DNA of 64,000 nt from Flavobacterium ardleyense (GCF_033547075.1 NZ_CP137891.1:434001-498000), one strand, 5' to 3'. Shown: positions 1 through 9,165, counted from the first letter of the stretch. The notes: a model not told the origin generated them from the sequence alone. Program-made: numbers and translations.

Positions 1-589
1 CTTCGGGCGAACCTTCATTTTTGTAGACATCATGATTTGCGTAAAGCACTTCGTGACCTTCTCCATGCAGAAGTCCAAGCGTGTAACCATGCATAAATTC
101 GCTATCTGTTTTTAGATTCATAACGCCATCAGGTTTTAGAATCCTTTTATAAAGTTGCAAAAACTCTGTATTGGTCATTCTATGCTTGGTGCGTTTGTAT
201 TTTATTTGTGGATCAGGAAACGTTATCCAGAATTCAGCAACCTCATGTTCAGCAAAAATTCCATCGATGATTTCGATTTGAGTTCTTACAAAGGCAACGT
301 TGTTCAGATCTGTGTCAGTTGCAGTTTTTGCACCTCTCCAGAAACGCGCTCCTTTAATATCAATTCCCACAAAATTCTTATCAGGAAATCTCTCGGCAAG
401 ACCTACAGAATATTCTCCTTTACCGCAACCAAGTTCTACTACAATAGGATTGTCATTTTTGAAAAAATCAGAATTCCATTTGCCCTTTAGAGGAAATTCA
501 TTGCCTACAACTTCTTCTCTCGTTGGCTGAAATACGTTGCTGAATGTGTCGTTCTCTAAAAATCTTTTAAGTTTGTTTTTGCTTCCCAC
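1..589 (-). CDS. trmB: tRNA (guanine-N7-)-methyltransferase, 5' part (C-terminus beyond the window)
   Basis: The minus strand is open from a GTG at 589 to the window edge. The translation begins MGSKNKLKRFLEN and carries the SAM-binding motif VELGCGKGEYS near residue 52, then FWITFPDPQIKYKRTKHR, the TrmB signature for binding tRNA. The enzyme makes m7G46 in the variable loop of tRNAs. About 196 codons are present, so only a short C-terminal piece is missing. I chose the GTG because it gives the usual flavobacterial N-terminus (GSKNKL) and lies about 20 bases after a TAATTTTG promoter element. The family call is firm; the end is not visible. Confidence 0.93.
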   Translation of the reverse strand, partial: MGSKNKLKRFLENDTFSNVFQPTREEVVGNEFPLKGKWNSDFFKNDNPIVVELGCGKGEYSVGLAERFPDKNFVGIDIKGARFWRGAKTATDTDLNNVAFVRTQIEIIDGIFAEHEVAEFWITFPDPQIKYKRTKHRMTNTEFLQLYKRILKPDGVMNLKTDSEFMHGYTLGLLHGEGHEVLYANHDVYKNEGSPE

Positions 590-607
590 AATAAAATAAT
601 ATTTTGG

Positions 608-615
608 CAAAATTA
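608..615 (-). promoter_or_regulatory. Putative trmB promoter -7 element (TAATTTTG)
   Basis: On the minus strand this reads TAATTTTG, matching the TAnnTTTG -7 consensus of the Bacteroidetes primary sigma factor. It lies about 19 bases upstream of the trmB GTG. No clear -33 box was identified. Confidence 0.45.
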
Positions 616-674
616 AGGAAATATATAAAACTTTAGATATATTTATCTTGCTACCTTAATTTACTTTTATTTAT

Positions 675-1751
675 ATGTCAAAATCTGATACCGTTTTGAA
701 AATCAACATCCTTGTAGCACCGCTTAATTGGGGCTTAGGCCACGCCACCCGTTGCATTCCAATAATTCAAGCACTTCTTGAATTAGGTTTCAATCCAATA
801 ATTGCCTCGGATGGAATGGCATTAATACTATTACAAAAAGAATTTCCAAAACTAAAGTGTCTGGAACTGCCTTCCTACAATATAGAATATCCCGAAAAAG
901 AGTCGGATTTTAAATTTAAAATGCTTCAAAATATTCCCGGAGTAGTTGACGCGATGTTGGCAGAAAAAAAACTCGTAAAGAAGTGGGTTTCTGAATACAA
1001 TCTAAAAGGAATAATTTCGGATTCACGGTTTGGTGCTTATTCAAAAAAAGTTCCCTCGGTTTTTATTACCCATCAACTAAATGTTCTTAGCGGAAATACT
1101 TCGTGGCTAACCGGAAAAGTTCAGCGACTGATAATTAAAAAATTTGACGAATGTTGGATTCCTGATTCTGAAGCAAAGCCAAATCTGAGCGGAAAATTAG
1201 GGCATCTAAAAAATCCTTCAGATTCAGTTAAATACCTTGGTCCGTTAAGCCGTATGGTGAAAAAGAAAGTACCTCAAAAATATAATCTGATGGTTTTACT
1301 TTCGGGTCCCGAACCTCAACGATCGCTACTAGAGGAAATTTTGACCTCTGAACTTAAAAGCTATACTGGAAACATTATTTTCGTAAGAGGAGTTGTTCAG
1401 GAAGAAAGAACAATCGTAAAGGTTGACAATTGCACTTACTACAACTTTATGACTTCGGAGGAGTTGGAGCAGAAGATTAATGAGAGCGACTTGGTCATTT
1501 GCCGTTCAGGCTATACAACGATTATGGATCTTGCGAAACTTCAGAAAAAAGCACTCCTAATTCCTACTCCTGGACAATATGAACAAGAATATCTTGCAAA
1601 ACGACTGCATAAAAAAGAGATGCTGCCATTTGCAAAGCAAGAAAATTTCAGCATTTCAGATTTGGAAAAAGTGGAAAATTTTAATGGCATACCTGAAATA
1701 AAGGAAGAAGTAAATTGGAAACAACTATTTTGCCTTTTTGAGGGTGAATGA
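675..1751 (+). CDS. GT-B fold glycosyltransferase (MurG/UGT-like)
   Basis: A 358-residue protein. The N-terminus has the Gly-rich loop of GT-B enzymes (APLNWGLGHATRCIPI, residues 15-30). The C-terminal half has a nucleotide-sugar pocket of the MurG/UGT type (ICRSGYTTIMDLAKL followed by LIPTPGQYEQEYLA, roughly 275-310). No signal peptide or membrane span is seen, so it is probably cytoplasmic or membrane-peripheral. Donor and acceptor cannot be told from sequence. Its last 27 bases overlap the 3' end of the convergent histidine kinase gene, with no terminator between. Family call good, substrate unknown. Confidence 0.8.
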   Translation: MSKSDTVLKINILVAPLNWGLGHATRCIPIIQALLELGFNPIIASDGMALILLQKEFPKLKCLELPSYNIEYPEKESDFKFKMLQNIPGVVDAMLAEKKLVKKWVSEYNLKGIISDSRFGAYSKKVPSVFITHQLNVLSGNTSWLTGKVQRLIIKKFDECWIPDSEAKPNLSGKLGHLKNPSDSVKYLGPLSRMVKKKVPQKYNLMVLLSGPEPQRSLLEEILTSELKSYTGNIIFVRGVVQEERTIVKVDNCTYYNFMTSEELEQKINESDLVICRSGYTTIMDLAKLQKKALLIPTPGQYEQEYLAKRLHKKEMLPFAKQENFSISDLEKVENFNGIPEIKEEVNWKQLFCLFEGE

Positions 1752-2768
1752 GAATTCCGAACCTTTACCTAGTTGACTTTCTATATAAATTTTCTCTCCG
1801 TGACCTTCTACAATATGTTTGACGATTGCCAAACCAAGCCCGCTACCTCCTACGTCGCGAGACCCACTTTTGTCTACTCTGTAGAATCGTTCAAATAATC
1901 GGCCGATATTTTCGGATGAGACACCCTCACCATTGTCGCTAATTCTAACAATCACCTTATCTTTTGTAAGTTCTTCGATACTAACTTCAGTTGAGCCATT
2001 CTGTTTTCCGTACTTGATAGTATTAACGATTAGATTAACAACTGCCCGGTGTATTTTCTCGCTATCTCCATAAACCATTATCGGTTTGGTGTATTTTCTA
2101 TCAAAAAGTAGGATGATGTCTTTTTCAGAAGCGCTCATTTCGAGAAGTTCAAAGACATTCTCAATAACTTCTACAATGTTGAAGTTCTCCATCTGCAAAT
2201 TCAGATTTCCCGTTTCAAGTTTGGCGATCATATCCAAATCTTGAACGATAAGAATTAATCTTTCAACACCTTTTTCAGCTCGACTGATATATTTCTTTCT
2301 AATAGACTTGTCATTCATTGCGCCATCAAGAAGTGTGGACAAATAACCTTGAACGGTAAATAGGGGCGTTTTAAGTTCGTGCGAAACATTTCCTAAAAAC
2401 TCTCTCCTATATTCTTCACGGACTTTTAGAGTTTCGATTTCTAATTTTTTGCTCGTAGCAAATTCTTTTACCTCCTGCGTGAGCGAAGCCATATCGGTAG
2501 TGACAGACTGCGATGTAAATGAGGACGATTCCAATAAAGATACGTCGCTGTATATTTTCTTTACTTTCGAATAAATATATCTTTCTACTCTATATTGAAC
2601 TGAGAAAAATGAAAACAACGACATTACCAAAGCAAAATACAGACATATTTGCCAAGAGAAAATCGCGAAAAAATACATCAATGTACCTATCAGTACGGTA
2701 GAAAACAACGTGATATACAGCGTAGAAATCGCTGCAAATTTGTACGTGTTTTTCAATTTTCTAATCAT
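1725..2768 (-). CDS. Sensor histidine kinase, PhoR-like
   Basis: A 347-residue kinase. Two hydrophobic spans lie close together (about 12-33 and 40-58) with almost no periplasmic loop. The HisKA box GNVSHELKTPLFT has His130 as the phosphoacceptor. A HATPase domain follows (DNGEGVSSENIGRLFERFYR, then GGSGLGLAIVKHIVEGHG). The gene begins inside the stop codon of the response regulator (TAATG, one shared base), so the two are translationally coupled. The pair resembles PhoB/PhoR, which would make phosphate limitation the signal, but with no input domain visible that remains an inference. The 3' end overlaps the convergent glycosyltransferase gene by 27 bases. Confidence 0.9.
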   Translation of the reverse strand: MIRKLKNTYKFAAISTLYITLFSTVLIGTLMYFFAIFSWQICLYFALVMSLFSFFSVQYRVERYIYSKVKKIYSDVSLLESSSFTSQSVTTDMASLTQEVKEFATSKKLEIETLKVREEYRREFLGNVSHELKTPLFTVQGYLSTLLDGAMNDKSIRKKYISRAEKGVERLILIVQDLDMIAKLETGNLNLQMENFNIVEVIENVFELLEMSASEKDIILLFDRKYTKPIMVYGDSEKIHRAVVNLIVNTIKYGKQNGSTEVSIEELTKDKVIVRISDNGEGVSSENIGRLFERFYRVDKSGSRDVGGSGLGLAIVKHIVEGHGEKIYIESQLGKGSEFSFTLKKAK

Positions 2769-3451
2769 TATGCGTCAAGCTTATAACCAACTCCTTTGAT
2801 TGTAGTAAAGAGATCATCGCCCATTTTTTCACGTAATTTTCTAATGTGAACATCAATGGTCCTGCCTCCAACAACTACTTCATTACCCCAAACGCTATCC
2901 AGAATCTCTTCACGTTTAAAAACTTTTCCAGGTTTTGACGCCAAAAGATAAAGCAATTCAAATTCCTTACGTGGCAATACCAACTCTCGTCCTTCGTGAA
3001 CTACTTTGTATTCTTCTCTATTAATTTCGAGTCCTGCGACATTGAGAGTTGCACTTCCTTCCTTCTGATCCTTAAGTCTGCGCAATAGTCCTTTTACTTT
3101 ACTTACTAAAATTTTGGGTTTAATAGGTTTTGCAATATAATCATCTGCTCCAGCTTCAAATCCTGCTACTTGGGAGTAATCTTCATTTCGAGCACTTAAA
3201 AAAGTGATTATAACATTTTGCAATTCGGGCACTAAGCGTATTTGCTCGCAAGCTTCCATCCCATCCATAACGGGCATCATCACATCCATTATTATAAGAT
3301 GTGGAAGTTCTTTTTTTGCCGCAGTAATCGCTTCTTTTCCATTAGAAGCGGTAAAAATTTGATATCCTTCTTGCAATAAATTATACCGAACTATTTCGAT
3401 AATATCCGCATCATCATCGACCAATAGTATCTTTATATCTCTTTTTTTCAT
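2768..3451 (-). CDS. OmpR/PhoB-family response regulator
   Basis: A 227-residue two-domain regulator. The receiver has the acidic pocket VDDDAD (11-16), phosphoacceptor Asp56 in IIMDVMMP, a Ser near 86 and Lys108 in YIAKPI. A winged-helix DNA-binding domain follows, with the signature GRTIDVHIRKLREKMG and a C-terminal TIKGVGYKL. It is first in a two-gene operon with the kinase. A divergent TonB receptor gene begins 179 bases away and is a plausible target. It is likely a PhoB equivalent, but OmpR-family paralogues look alike. Confidence 0.9.
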   Translation of the reverse strand: MKKRDIKILLVDDDADIIEIVRYNLLQEGYQIFTASNGKEAITAAKKELPHLIIMDVMMPVMDGMEACEQIRLVPELQNVIITFLSARNEDYSQVAGFEAGADDYIAKPIKPKILVSKVKGLLRRLKDQKEGSATLNVAGLEINREEYKVVHEGRELVLPRKEFELLYLLASKPGKVFKREEILDSVWGNEVVVGGRTIDVHIRKLREKMGDDLFTTIKGVGYKLDA

Positions 3452-3529
3452 TTTGGTTTTTAATCACTTTAAGTCGTAAATGTAAAGATAATTGAGCTAC
3501 CAATAATGGAGTTAACCGTAATTTAATAT

Positions 3530-3541
3530 GGTAACATTACC
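3530..3541. promoter_or_regulatory. Short inverted repeat between the regulator and TonB receptor genes
   Basis: GGTAACATTACC has 5-bp arms (GGTAA/TTACC) around CA. It sits in an AT-rich stretch with neighbouring GTTAACC and CCTAAC half-matches, about 90 bases upstream of the receptor start and 80 upstream of the response regulator start. It could be an operator for the adjacent OmpR-family regulator. Short palindromes are common in AT-rich DNA, so the support is weak. Confidence 0.25.
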
Positions 3542-3630
3542 CTAACAATAAGAACTCCTAGTAATAATATTGAGATAACCTAGCCTTAAAATACCAGCCT
3601 TTACTTTGCTGAAATTTAAAAATCATTCTG

Positions 3631-6363
3631 ATGAAACATTTGTTCTTCTTATTTGTTTTCTTTTTATCTGTTTGCACATTCGCGCAAGGACCATCCACAA
3701 TTTCGGGGACGGTAACTGACAACGATATGGAAACAGCGACATTACCTTATGTAAACATTAGCCTTCAAGGCACGAACATCGCCACGACTTCTGATGAAAA
3801 TGGACATTACTCCATCAATGTAACTCCGGGATTTTATACTGTTGAATTTAGCTATATGGGATATTTAACTTCTGTTGAAAATGTTACTGTAAATCCTGCC
3901 GAAGAGAAAAACCTTGACAAGAAATTATTGGCAGACAGCGAAGTCCTTACCGAAGTAGTTATTAAAGCCAGAGTCAACCGCCAGAAAGAAAGTGCTTTGC
4001 TGATGGAGCAGAAAAATTTAGTAGAAATAAAACAGCATATCGGCGCTGAAGAATTTAGCAAGAAAGGTGTGGGCAATGCTGCAGCTGCTGTGGCCAAAGT
4101 TACGGGGATTAGCAAAGAAGAAGGTTCTGGCACCATGTATGTTCGTGGATTGGGCGATAGATATAATTCGACTTCGCTAAATGGGCTTCCAATTCCATCG
4201 AATGATACGGAAAAGAAAAATATCGATTTGGAATTATTTCCAACCGACATTATCCAGTATATCGGAATCGACAAAATTTATAGCGCTAATATGTTTGGAG
4301 ATTTTGCCGGCGGAAATATTGATATAGTTTCAAAAGACTTCCAAGGACGTTCACTATTTGAAGTTGAGATTGGATCAAATATCAATAGCAATGCAGTAAG
4401 TCAATCAGACTTTCAGTTGCAGGAAGGACCAAGCTATTTTGGATTTTCTAATTATTCGCTTCCGCAAAATGGCCTCTCGTCATTTGGATTTTCAAATAGC
4501 CTAAATCCAGAAAGTACAATGCCAATCGGAAGCAGCGTTTCGGTAAGAGCTGGTAAATCATTTGATATCGGAGCACAATCGAAATTATCATTATTTGCAA
4601 CCGCAAATTTTGATAGTAAATTCAATTATCGTGAAGGATTAAATCAAAGTGTTAGTGCACAAGGAGCGAAATTAAAATCTTTTGATCAGAAGAAATTTTC
4701 TCACAATACTTCTGCCGTAGGAATGTTTAATGCCGGATTGAATATTAAACCTGGTTCTAAAATTAAATATAACTTTCTATTTGTAAATTTTGCCGAGCAA
4801 GAAAATGACGAGTATAGAGGCTTTATTAGAGATATTGCCGAAGAAAACAACGGGCTTATCCGAAGAGGAACTTACAATCAAACTCAACTTTATGTAAATC
4901 AATTATTAGGAGATCATAAAATTAATGACCGATTAGCTCTTAATTGGGGTACATCTTATAATACCGTAAAAAGTGAAATGCCGGATCGTACTCAAAATAC
5001 GTTGCGCATGAATACCTCAACTAACGATTACGTTTTTGCCACCAATACAACTTCTGATAATCACAGATATTTTCAGAAATTAACCGAAAATGAAATTGCA
5101 GCTTCTGTGTCTGCAGCTTATAAATTCGCAAAAACTACTGACGAAACCTTCAAAGGAACTTTTACAGTTGGTTATGACGGGAAATTTAAAACTAGAGATT
5201 TCGAAGCAATACAGTTCAACTTCAAAATTGCAAACAATCAATCTACAACTACGGTAAACCCGTACAATCTTGATTCTTTCTTTAATCAATCAAATTTTGA
5301 TCAAAATCATTTTAATATAAATACTTTCAACGGAACATTAGAGCCACAAACCTATAGCGGTACGCAAAATATTCATGCTGCTTTTGCAACGATAACCTAC
5401 CAATTTTCGGAGAAATTTACGGCAGTTGCGGGACTTAGGTCAGAACAATTGTTACAAGAAGTAAAATGGAAAACACAATTGGATAATATTGGAAGCAAAA
5501 ACACTTTTGATCAAAATAAATTGTTACCAAGCATAATTGGAAAATACAGCTTAACTGAAAAAAGCAATTTGCGAATTGCCGCAAGTAAGACGTACACACT
5601 GCCCCAATTTAAAGAAAAAGCACTTTTCGTTTACGAAGACGTAACTGAAATCAAAGTTGGTAATCCAAATCTCTATCCTTCTGATGATTATAATTTCGAT
5701 TTAAAATACGAGTTTTTCCCAAAACCGGACGAGACAATCTCTTTAACGGCATTTGGAAAATACATTCAGAATCCTATAAATGAAGTAACCCTTGCCTCTT
5801 CAACCAACGATATTTCGTTTATCAACACCGGAGATGCAGGTCATGCCGTAGGTTTGGAATTTGAAGTAAAGAAGAACCTTCTTTCTTTCGGCGAAAGCCA
5901 AAACAACAAAATCTCTGCGGGACTAAATGCTTCGTATCTAAAAACTGAACAGAAATTAAGTTCTGAAAAAGTACGTGCGGAAACGGCTTACAACATCAAC
6001 CTTACCCACGACAAGAGCAGTTTTACTGGAGCTTCGGACTTGTTGCTTAATGCAGATTTGAGTTTTAATAGAACTTGGAATAACGACAAATCCCTTCAAA
6101 TGACAGTTGCTTATGCCTACAGTTCAGATAGACTTTACGCCCTAGGATCAGAAATGAAAGGAAACTTAGTAGATCAGGCTATTGGACGTTTTGACTTTAT
6201 CTTGAAATCATCACTTTCGGATAAAATAGGTCTAAGCTTTTCAGCAAAAAATTTGACAGATCCTTCGGTTCAAAGAGTTCAAGAAAACAATGGATCACCA
6301 ATAACGGTACTATCTTACAAAAACGGAATTGACTTCTCATTAGGAATAAACTATCAATTTTAG
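3631..6363 (+). CDS. TonB-dependent outer-membrane receptor
   Basis: A 910-residue protein with a signal peptide (MKHLFFLFVFFLSVCTFAQ). A carboxypeptidase-regulatory-like beta-sandwich follows (about 23-105, with GTVTDNDMETATLPYVNISL), then a plug domain (about 130-245, containing GTMYVRGLGDRYNSTSLNG) and a beta-barrel ending in SLGINYQF with a terminal aromatic residue. It should import a ligand across the outer membrane using TonB energy. No SusD-type partner is adjacent; the next gene is a surface lipoprotein. Position opposite a PhoB/PhoR-like pair suggests regulated uptake, possibly of a phosphorus compound, which is inference. One copy of the dispersed ATTCTTTCGGCGAAAGCC-type palindrome lies in the barrel-coding region near 5890. 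Confidence 0.92.
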   Translation: MKHLFFLFVFFLSVCTFAQGPSTISGTVTDNDMETATLPYVNISLQGTNIATTSDENGHYSINVTPGFYTVEFSYMGYLTSVENVTVNPAEEKNLDKKLLADSEVLTEVVIKARVNRQKESALLMEQKNLVEIKQHIGAEEFSKKGVGNAAAAVAKVTGISKEEGSGTMYVRGLGDRYNSTSLNGLPIPSNDTEKKNIDLELFPTDIIQYIGIDKIYSANMFGDFAGGNIDIVSKDFQGRSLFEVEIGSNINSNAVSQSDFQLQEGPSYFGFSNYSLPQNGLSSFGFSNSLNPESTMPIGSSVSVRAGKSFDIGAQSKLSLFATANFDSKFNYREGLNQSVSAQGAKLKSFDQKKFSHNTSAVGMFNAGLNIKPGSKIKYNFLFVNFAEQENDEYRGFIRDIAEENNGLIRRGTYNQTQLYVNQLLGDHKINDRLALNWGTSYNTVKSEMPDRTQNTLRMNTSTNDYVFATNTTSDNHRYFQKLTENEIAASVSAAYKFAKTTDETFKGTFTVGYDGKFKTRDFEAIQFNFKIANNQSTTTVNPYNLDSFFNQSNFDQNHFNINTFNGTLEPQTYSGTQNIHAAFATITYQFSEKFTAVAGLRSEQLLQEVKWKTQLDNIGSKNTFDQNKLLPSIIGKYSLTEKSNLRIAASKTYTLPQFKEKALFVYEDVTEIKVGNPNLYPSDDYNFDLKYEFFPKPDETISLTAFGKYIQNPINEVTLASSTNDISFINTGDAGHAVGLEFEVKKNLLSFGESQNNKISAGLNASYLKTEQKLSSEKVRAETAYNINLTHDKSSFTGASDLLLNADLSFNRTWNNDKSLQMTVAYAYSSDRLYALGSEMKGNLVDQAIGRFDFILKSSLSDKIGLSFSAKNLTDPSVQRVQENNGSPITVLSYKNGIDFSLGINYQF

Positions 6364-6487
6364 ACTTTACGATTTGGTTACACAACCGCAATTATAGTAA
6401 CAATCTAATTACAGTTGATTAACCTCCAAATAAAGCAGAAACTTAATATTTGTAAAAGAATTTAAAAAGACAAACAAAAACCAAAAA

Positions 6488-7636
6488 ATGAAAAACACAG
6501 TTAAGAAATTAGGAGTATTATTTATGGCAGTAAGTATTTTTAGCGCTTGTAGCAAAGATGACAGTCCAGCAATTGCAAGCAGTAGTTTTGTATTAAAAGC
6601 CAATGATTTTCAAGGAAAAATTACAGATGGCGATGTGACATTAGATCCTGCTGTTGTGTATAAACTTACTGGAAGTTTGACCATTGAAGATGGTGCCAAA
6701 CTCATAATTCCTGCTGGAACCGTAATCGAAGGAACCGTTGGAACCTCGTACATCGCCGTAGCGCAGGGCGGAAAAATATTTGTAAATGGAACTGCTCAAA
6801 AACCGGTAGTAATGACAAGTGGAGCTGCAATGAAGGCACCTGGACAGTGGGGTGGACTTGTAATCTGCGGAAAAGCACCAATCAATAAAGGGGTAACAGC
6901 ATCAGCAGAAGTTTCAGAATTGACTTACGGCGGAACAAATTCTGATGACAACTCTGGATCGATTTCTTATCTAAGAATTGAATATTCTGGCTATGCTTAC
7001 AACAGCGAAAAAGAATTTAACGGATTGTCACTTTTTGGAGTTGGAAAAGGAACTACTATCGAATATGTACAAGTATACCAAGGAGCAGATGATGGTTTCG
7101 AATTCTTTGGAGGTACAGTTGATACTCGTTACTTAGTTTCTACTTCAAATGAAGATGATCAATTTGATTGGACAGAAGGCTGGAATGGTACAAATGAATT
7201 TTGGTTTGGAAAATTAGGTTTAGGTCGCGGAAACAGAGGAATCGAAGCAGATAATAATTCGAACAACCACTTGGCACAACCAACTTCTAATCCACAAATT
7301 AAAAACCTTACATTAATTGGATTAGGTGATCAAGGGACAGAATCTCAAGCCATAAAATTGAGAGTTGGAACGAAAGGTATATTTGAAAATGTAGTACTAA
7401 GTAACTTTGTTACAGGAATTGATATTCAGCATTCAGAAGGAATAGGTTATGTTGCTTCTCAGGAGATTAAAATTACAAATGTTCGTTTTTTAAATGTTAC
7501 GTCTAAAGCAAAAGGAAAAGACACTGCGGGTGCAACTGCTGATGTTAATCCAGTTTTCATCGAGAGCGCAACAGCAACTGGAGCTGGCGATGGAGAAAAT
7601 ATGCCATCTTGGGCGGCATCTTGGACGAGATTATAA
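6488..7636 (+). CDS. Surface lipoprotein with beta-helix-like body
   Basis: A 382-residue protein with a lipoprotein signal peptide ending in a lipobox (MAVSIFSAC, Cys21) and then SKDDS. The body is Gly/Thr/Asn-rich with short repeated strands (for example LRIEYSGYAYNS, IEYVQVYQGADDGFEFFGG, LKLRVGTKGIFENVVLSNFV), which suggests a right-handed beta-helix. It follows the TonB receptor by 124 bases on the same strand, and a strong terminator follows it, so receptor and lipoprotein may be one unit. Homologues are common in flavobacteria but I know no demonstrated function. Confidence 0.75.
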   Translation: MKNTVKKLGVLFMAVSIFSACSKDDSPAIASSSFVLKANDFQGKITDGDVTLDPAVVYKLTGSLTIEDGAKLIIPAGTVIEGTVGTSYIAVAQGGKIFVNGTAQKPVVMTSGAAMKAPGQWGGLVICGKAPINKGVTASAEVSELTYGGTNSDDNSGSISYLRIEYSGYAYNSEKEFNGLSLFGVGKGTTIEYVQVYQGADDGFEFFGGTVDTRYLVSTSNEDDQFDWTEGWNGTNEFWFGKLGLGRGNRGIEADNNSNNHLAQPTSNPQIKNLTLIGLGDQGTESQAIKLRVGTKGIFENVVLSNFVTGIDIQHSEGIGYVASQEIKITNVRFLNVTSKAKGKDTAGATADVNPVFIESATATGAGDGENMPSWAASWTRL

Positions 7637-7663
7637 GATTGATTTTGTGTTAGTTAGTTATCA

Positions 7664-7691
7664 GAGCCTGCCCCAAAAGCAGGCTCTTTTT
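7664..7691 (+). terminator. Rho-independent terminator after the lipoprotein gene
   Basis: An 8-bp perfect stem GAGCCTGC / GCAGGCTC with a 7-base loop is followed at once by TTTTT. Confidence 0.85.
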
Positions 7692-7742
7692 ATGGTATAA
7701 TATTTGAAATAGTTTCAGTATCTTTACAGCATATTATCTACT

Positions 7743-8072
7743 ATGAAAAAACACTACCTATATACAATCATTTTATTCATCATTTTTTCCTTTAGCAGTT
7801 TTGCTCAAGGTGGAAAATCGACGATCAATCACGATTCTACTATCGATGGTTTGAGTTTCTATCCAAACCCCGCCACAAACGGTAAGATTTTTATTGCATC
7901 TAAATCTAATACTGCCAAAGAAATAGCTATTTATGATGTGCTTGGTAAAAAAGTATTTCAAACCCTTAGTAGTGCCAAGGAAATAAATATTTCTAGTTTA
8001 ACTCCCGGTGTTTATATTATCAAAATAAAGGAAGATGACAGCACTGCAACAAGAAAACTCATAATAAAGTAA
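7743..8072 (+). CDS. Small secreted protein consisting almost only of a T9SS type A sorting domain
   Basis: A 109-residue protein. A signal peptide (about 1-21, ending SSFAQ) is followed by only about 14 residues before a complete type IX secretion C-terminal domain: LSFYPNPATNGKIFI, IAIYDVLGKKVFQT, and the closing LTPGVYIIKIKEDDS...ATRKLIIK. There is essentially no passenger. It may be a remnant of a larger cargo protein or a genuine minimal secreted protein. The CTD closely resembles that of the next gene, suggesting duplication. Confidence 0.8.
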   Translation: MKKHYLYTIILFIIFSFSSFAQGGKSTINHDSTIDGLSFYPNPATNGKIFIASKSNTAKEIAIYDVLGKKVFQTLSSAKEINISSLTPGVYIIKIKEDDSTATRKLIIK

Positions 8073-8172
8073 AAATTTACGGTTTCTTTTCATTTTATTA
8101 ACTTTGAATGTAAAGTTTTCATTAAAAATGTTCCTATATTTGAACTAATATTTAATAACAACCCAAACAATT

Positions 8173-8967
8173 ATGAAAAAACTTTACACTTTATTATTTG
8201 CTGCAGCAGTTTCTTTTACTGCTAATGCACAACTTACCAACGGAAACCTAGAAAACTGGGTTGACAACAACACGCCAGAATCTTTCTCGCCAGCGCCTTA
8301 TACTGCTGGTGTAAGCAAAGAAGCCAACATTAAACATGGTGGAATGTTTTCGGCAAAGCACACAACTCCAACTTTGCCTTCATCTAGTGGAACTTCTGTA
8401 AAAATTCAGAATGAAACAGCGGTAGTTGTTCCTGGAACAACGTATACAATTTCGTATTGGTATTTGGATAATGATCCTGCGGCAAAATCAAGACCATGGA
8501 TTTACTGGTTGAATGACGCGTTTTCTACAATTCCAGCAAACGAATCTGAATTTAGACCAGCGACTTATAGTACTGATAATCCAGAGTGGCAATTATGGAC
8601 TACAACAGTGGTAGCTCCTGCAGGTGCTGCAAAGCTTAGATTCGAAATGAGATCATACGCTGATGGTACTGCTGGTGGTGGAGTAATCTACTACGACGAT
8701 ATGTCAGTAACGTCTCCAATGAAAGTTAGCCAAAATTCAATCAACGGTCTTAACGTATATCCAAACCCTGTAACTGCAGGTACTTTTTACATCAACACAG
8801 ATTCAAATGACGTAAAGTCTGTAAGCATCTTTGATGTATTAGGAAAACAAGTTTTAAAAACTAAAACTAATAATGCTGTAAATGTTTCAGCTTTAACTAG
8901 TGGTGTTTACATCTTGAAAATTACAGAAAACGGATCTACTGCTACTAGAAAATTAGTTATCAAGTAA
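8173..8967 (+). CDS. Secreted T9SS cargo protein with a carbohydrate-binding-like domain
   Basis: A 264-residue protein with signal peptide MKKLYTLLFAAAVSFTANAQ. A beta-sandwich-like region (about 22-180; NGNLENWVDNNTPESFSP, VPGTTYTISYWYLDN, YYDDMSV) resembles non-catalytic carbohydrate-binding modules. A type A T9SS C-terminal domain occupies about 188-264 (LNVYPNPVTAGTFYI, VSIFDVLGKQVLKT, LTSGVYILKITENG). It should be exported across the outer membrane and anchored or released by the type IX system. No catalytic motif was recognised. Confidence 0.8.
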   Translation: MKKLYTLLFAAAVSFTANAQLTNGNLENWVDNNTPESFSPAPYTAGVSKEANIKHGGMFSAKHTTPTLPSSSGTSVKIQNETAVVVPGTTYTISYWYLDNDPAAKSRPWIYWLNDAFSTIPANESEFRPATYSTDNPEWQLWTTTVVAPAGAAKLRFEMRSYADGTAGGGVIYYDDMSVTSPMKVSQNSINGLNVYPNPVTAGTFYINTDSNDVKSVSIFDVLGKQVLKTKTNNAVNVSALTSGVYILKITENGSTATRKLVIK

Positions 8968-8988
8968 GTTCATAATTTCTTAAACGAA

Positions 8989-9021
8989 AGGCTTCAATGA
9001 AAATTGAGGCCTTTTTTTTTT
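8989..9021 (+). terminator. Rho-independent terminator after the T9SS cargo gene
   Basis: Stem AGGCTTCAAT / ATTGAGGCCT (one G-U pair) is followed by a run of ten T residues. It abuts a copy of the dispersed CTTTCGCCGAAAG palindrome. Confidence 0.8.
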
Positions 9022-9039
9022 GGCTTTCGCCGAAAGAAT
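9022..9039. repeat. Dispersed palindromic repeat, GGCTTTCGCCGAAAGAAT (copy)
   Basis: An 18-base element centred on CTTTCGCCGAAAG. Near-identical copies occur at 5883-5899 (inside the TonB receptor gene), 32232-32249, 32389-32405 and 34360-34377 (inside the DUF423 gene). Two copies in direct and three in inverse orientation keep the flanking GG/CC and AAT/ATT bases, so this is more than a chance short palindrome. Confidence 0.75.
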
Positions 9040-9165
9040 AAAGCTCGCAAGATGGTAGTGTAAAAAGATTCAGCTCTAACCTTGATTGCACCATAATAAG
9101 AAGCGATTTTGTCTTCGGTCGAAGCAGTCCGTAATAGATTGAAATTATCTACTTATAACAACATT

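Noticed and set aside
155..490. A 111-codon plus-strand frame at the left edge
   Set aside because: It is the antisense shadow of trmB, which has clear TrmB motifs on the minus strand.
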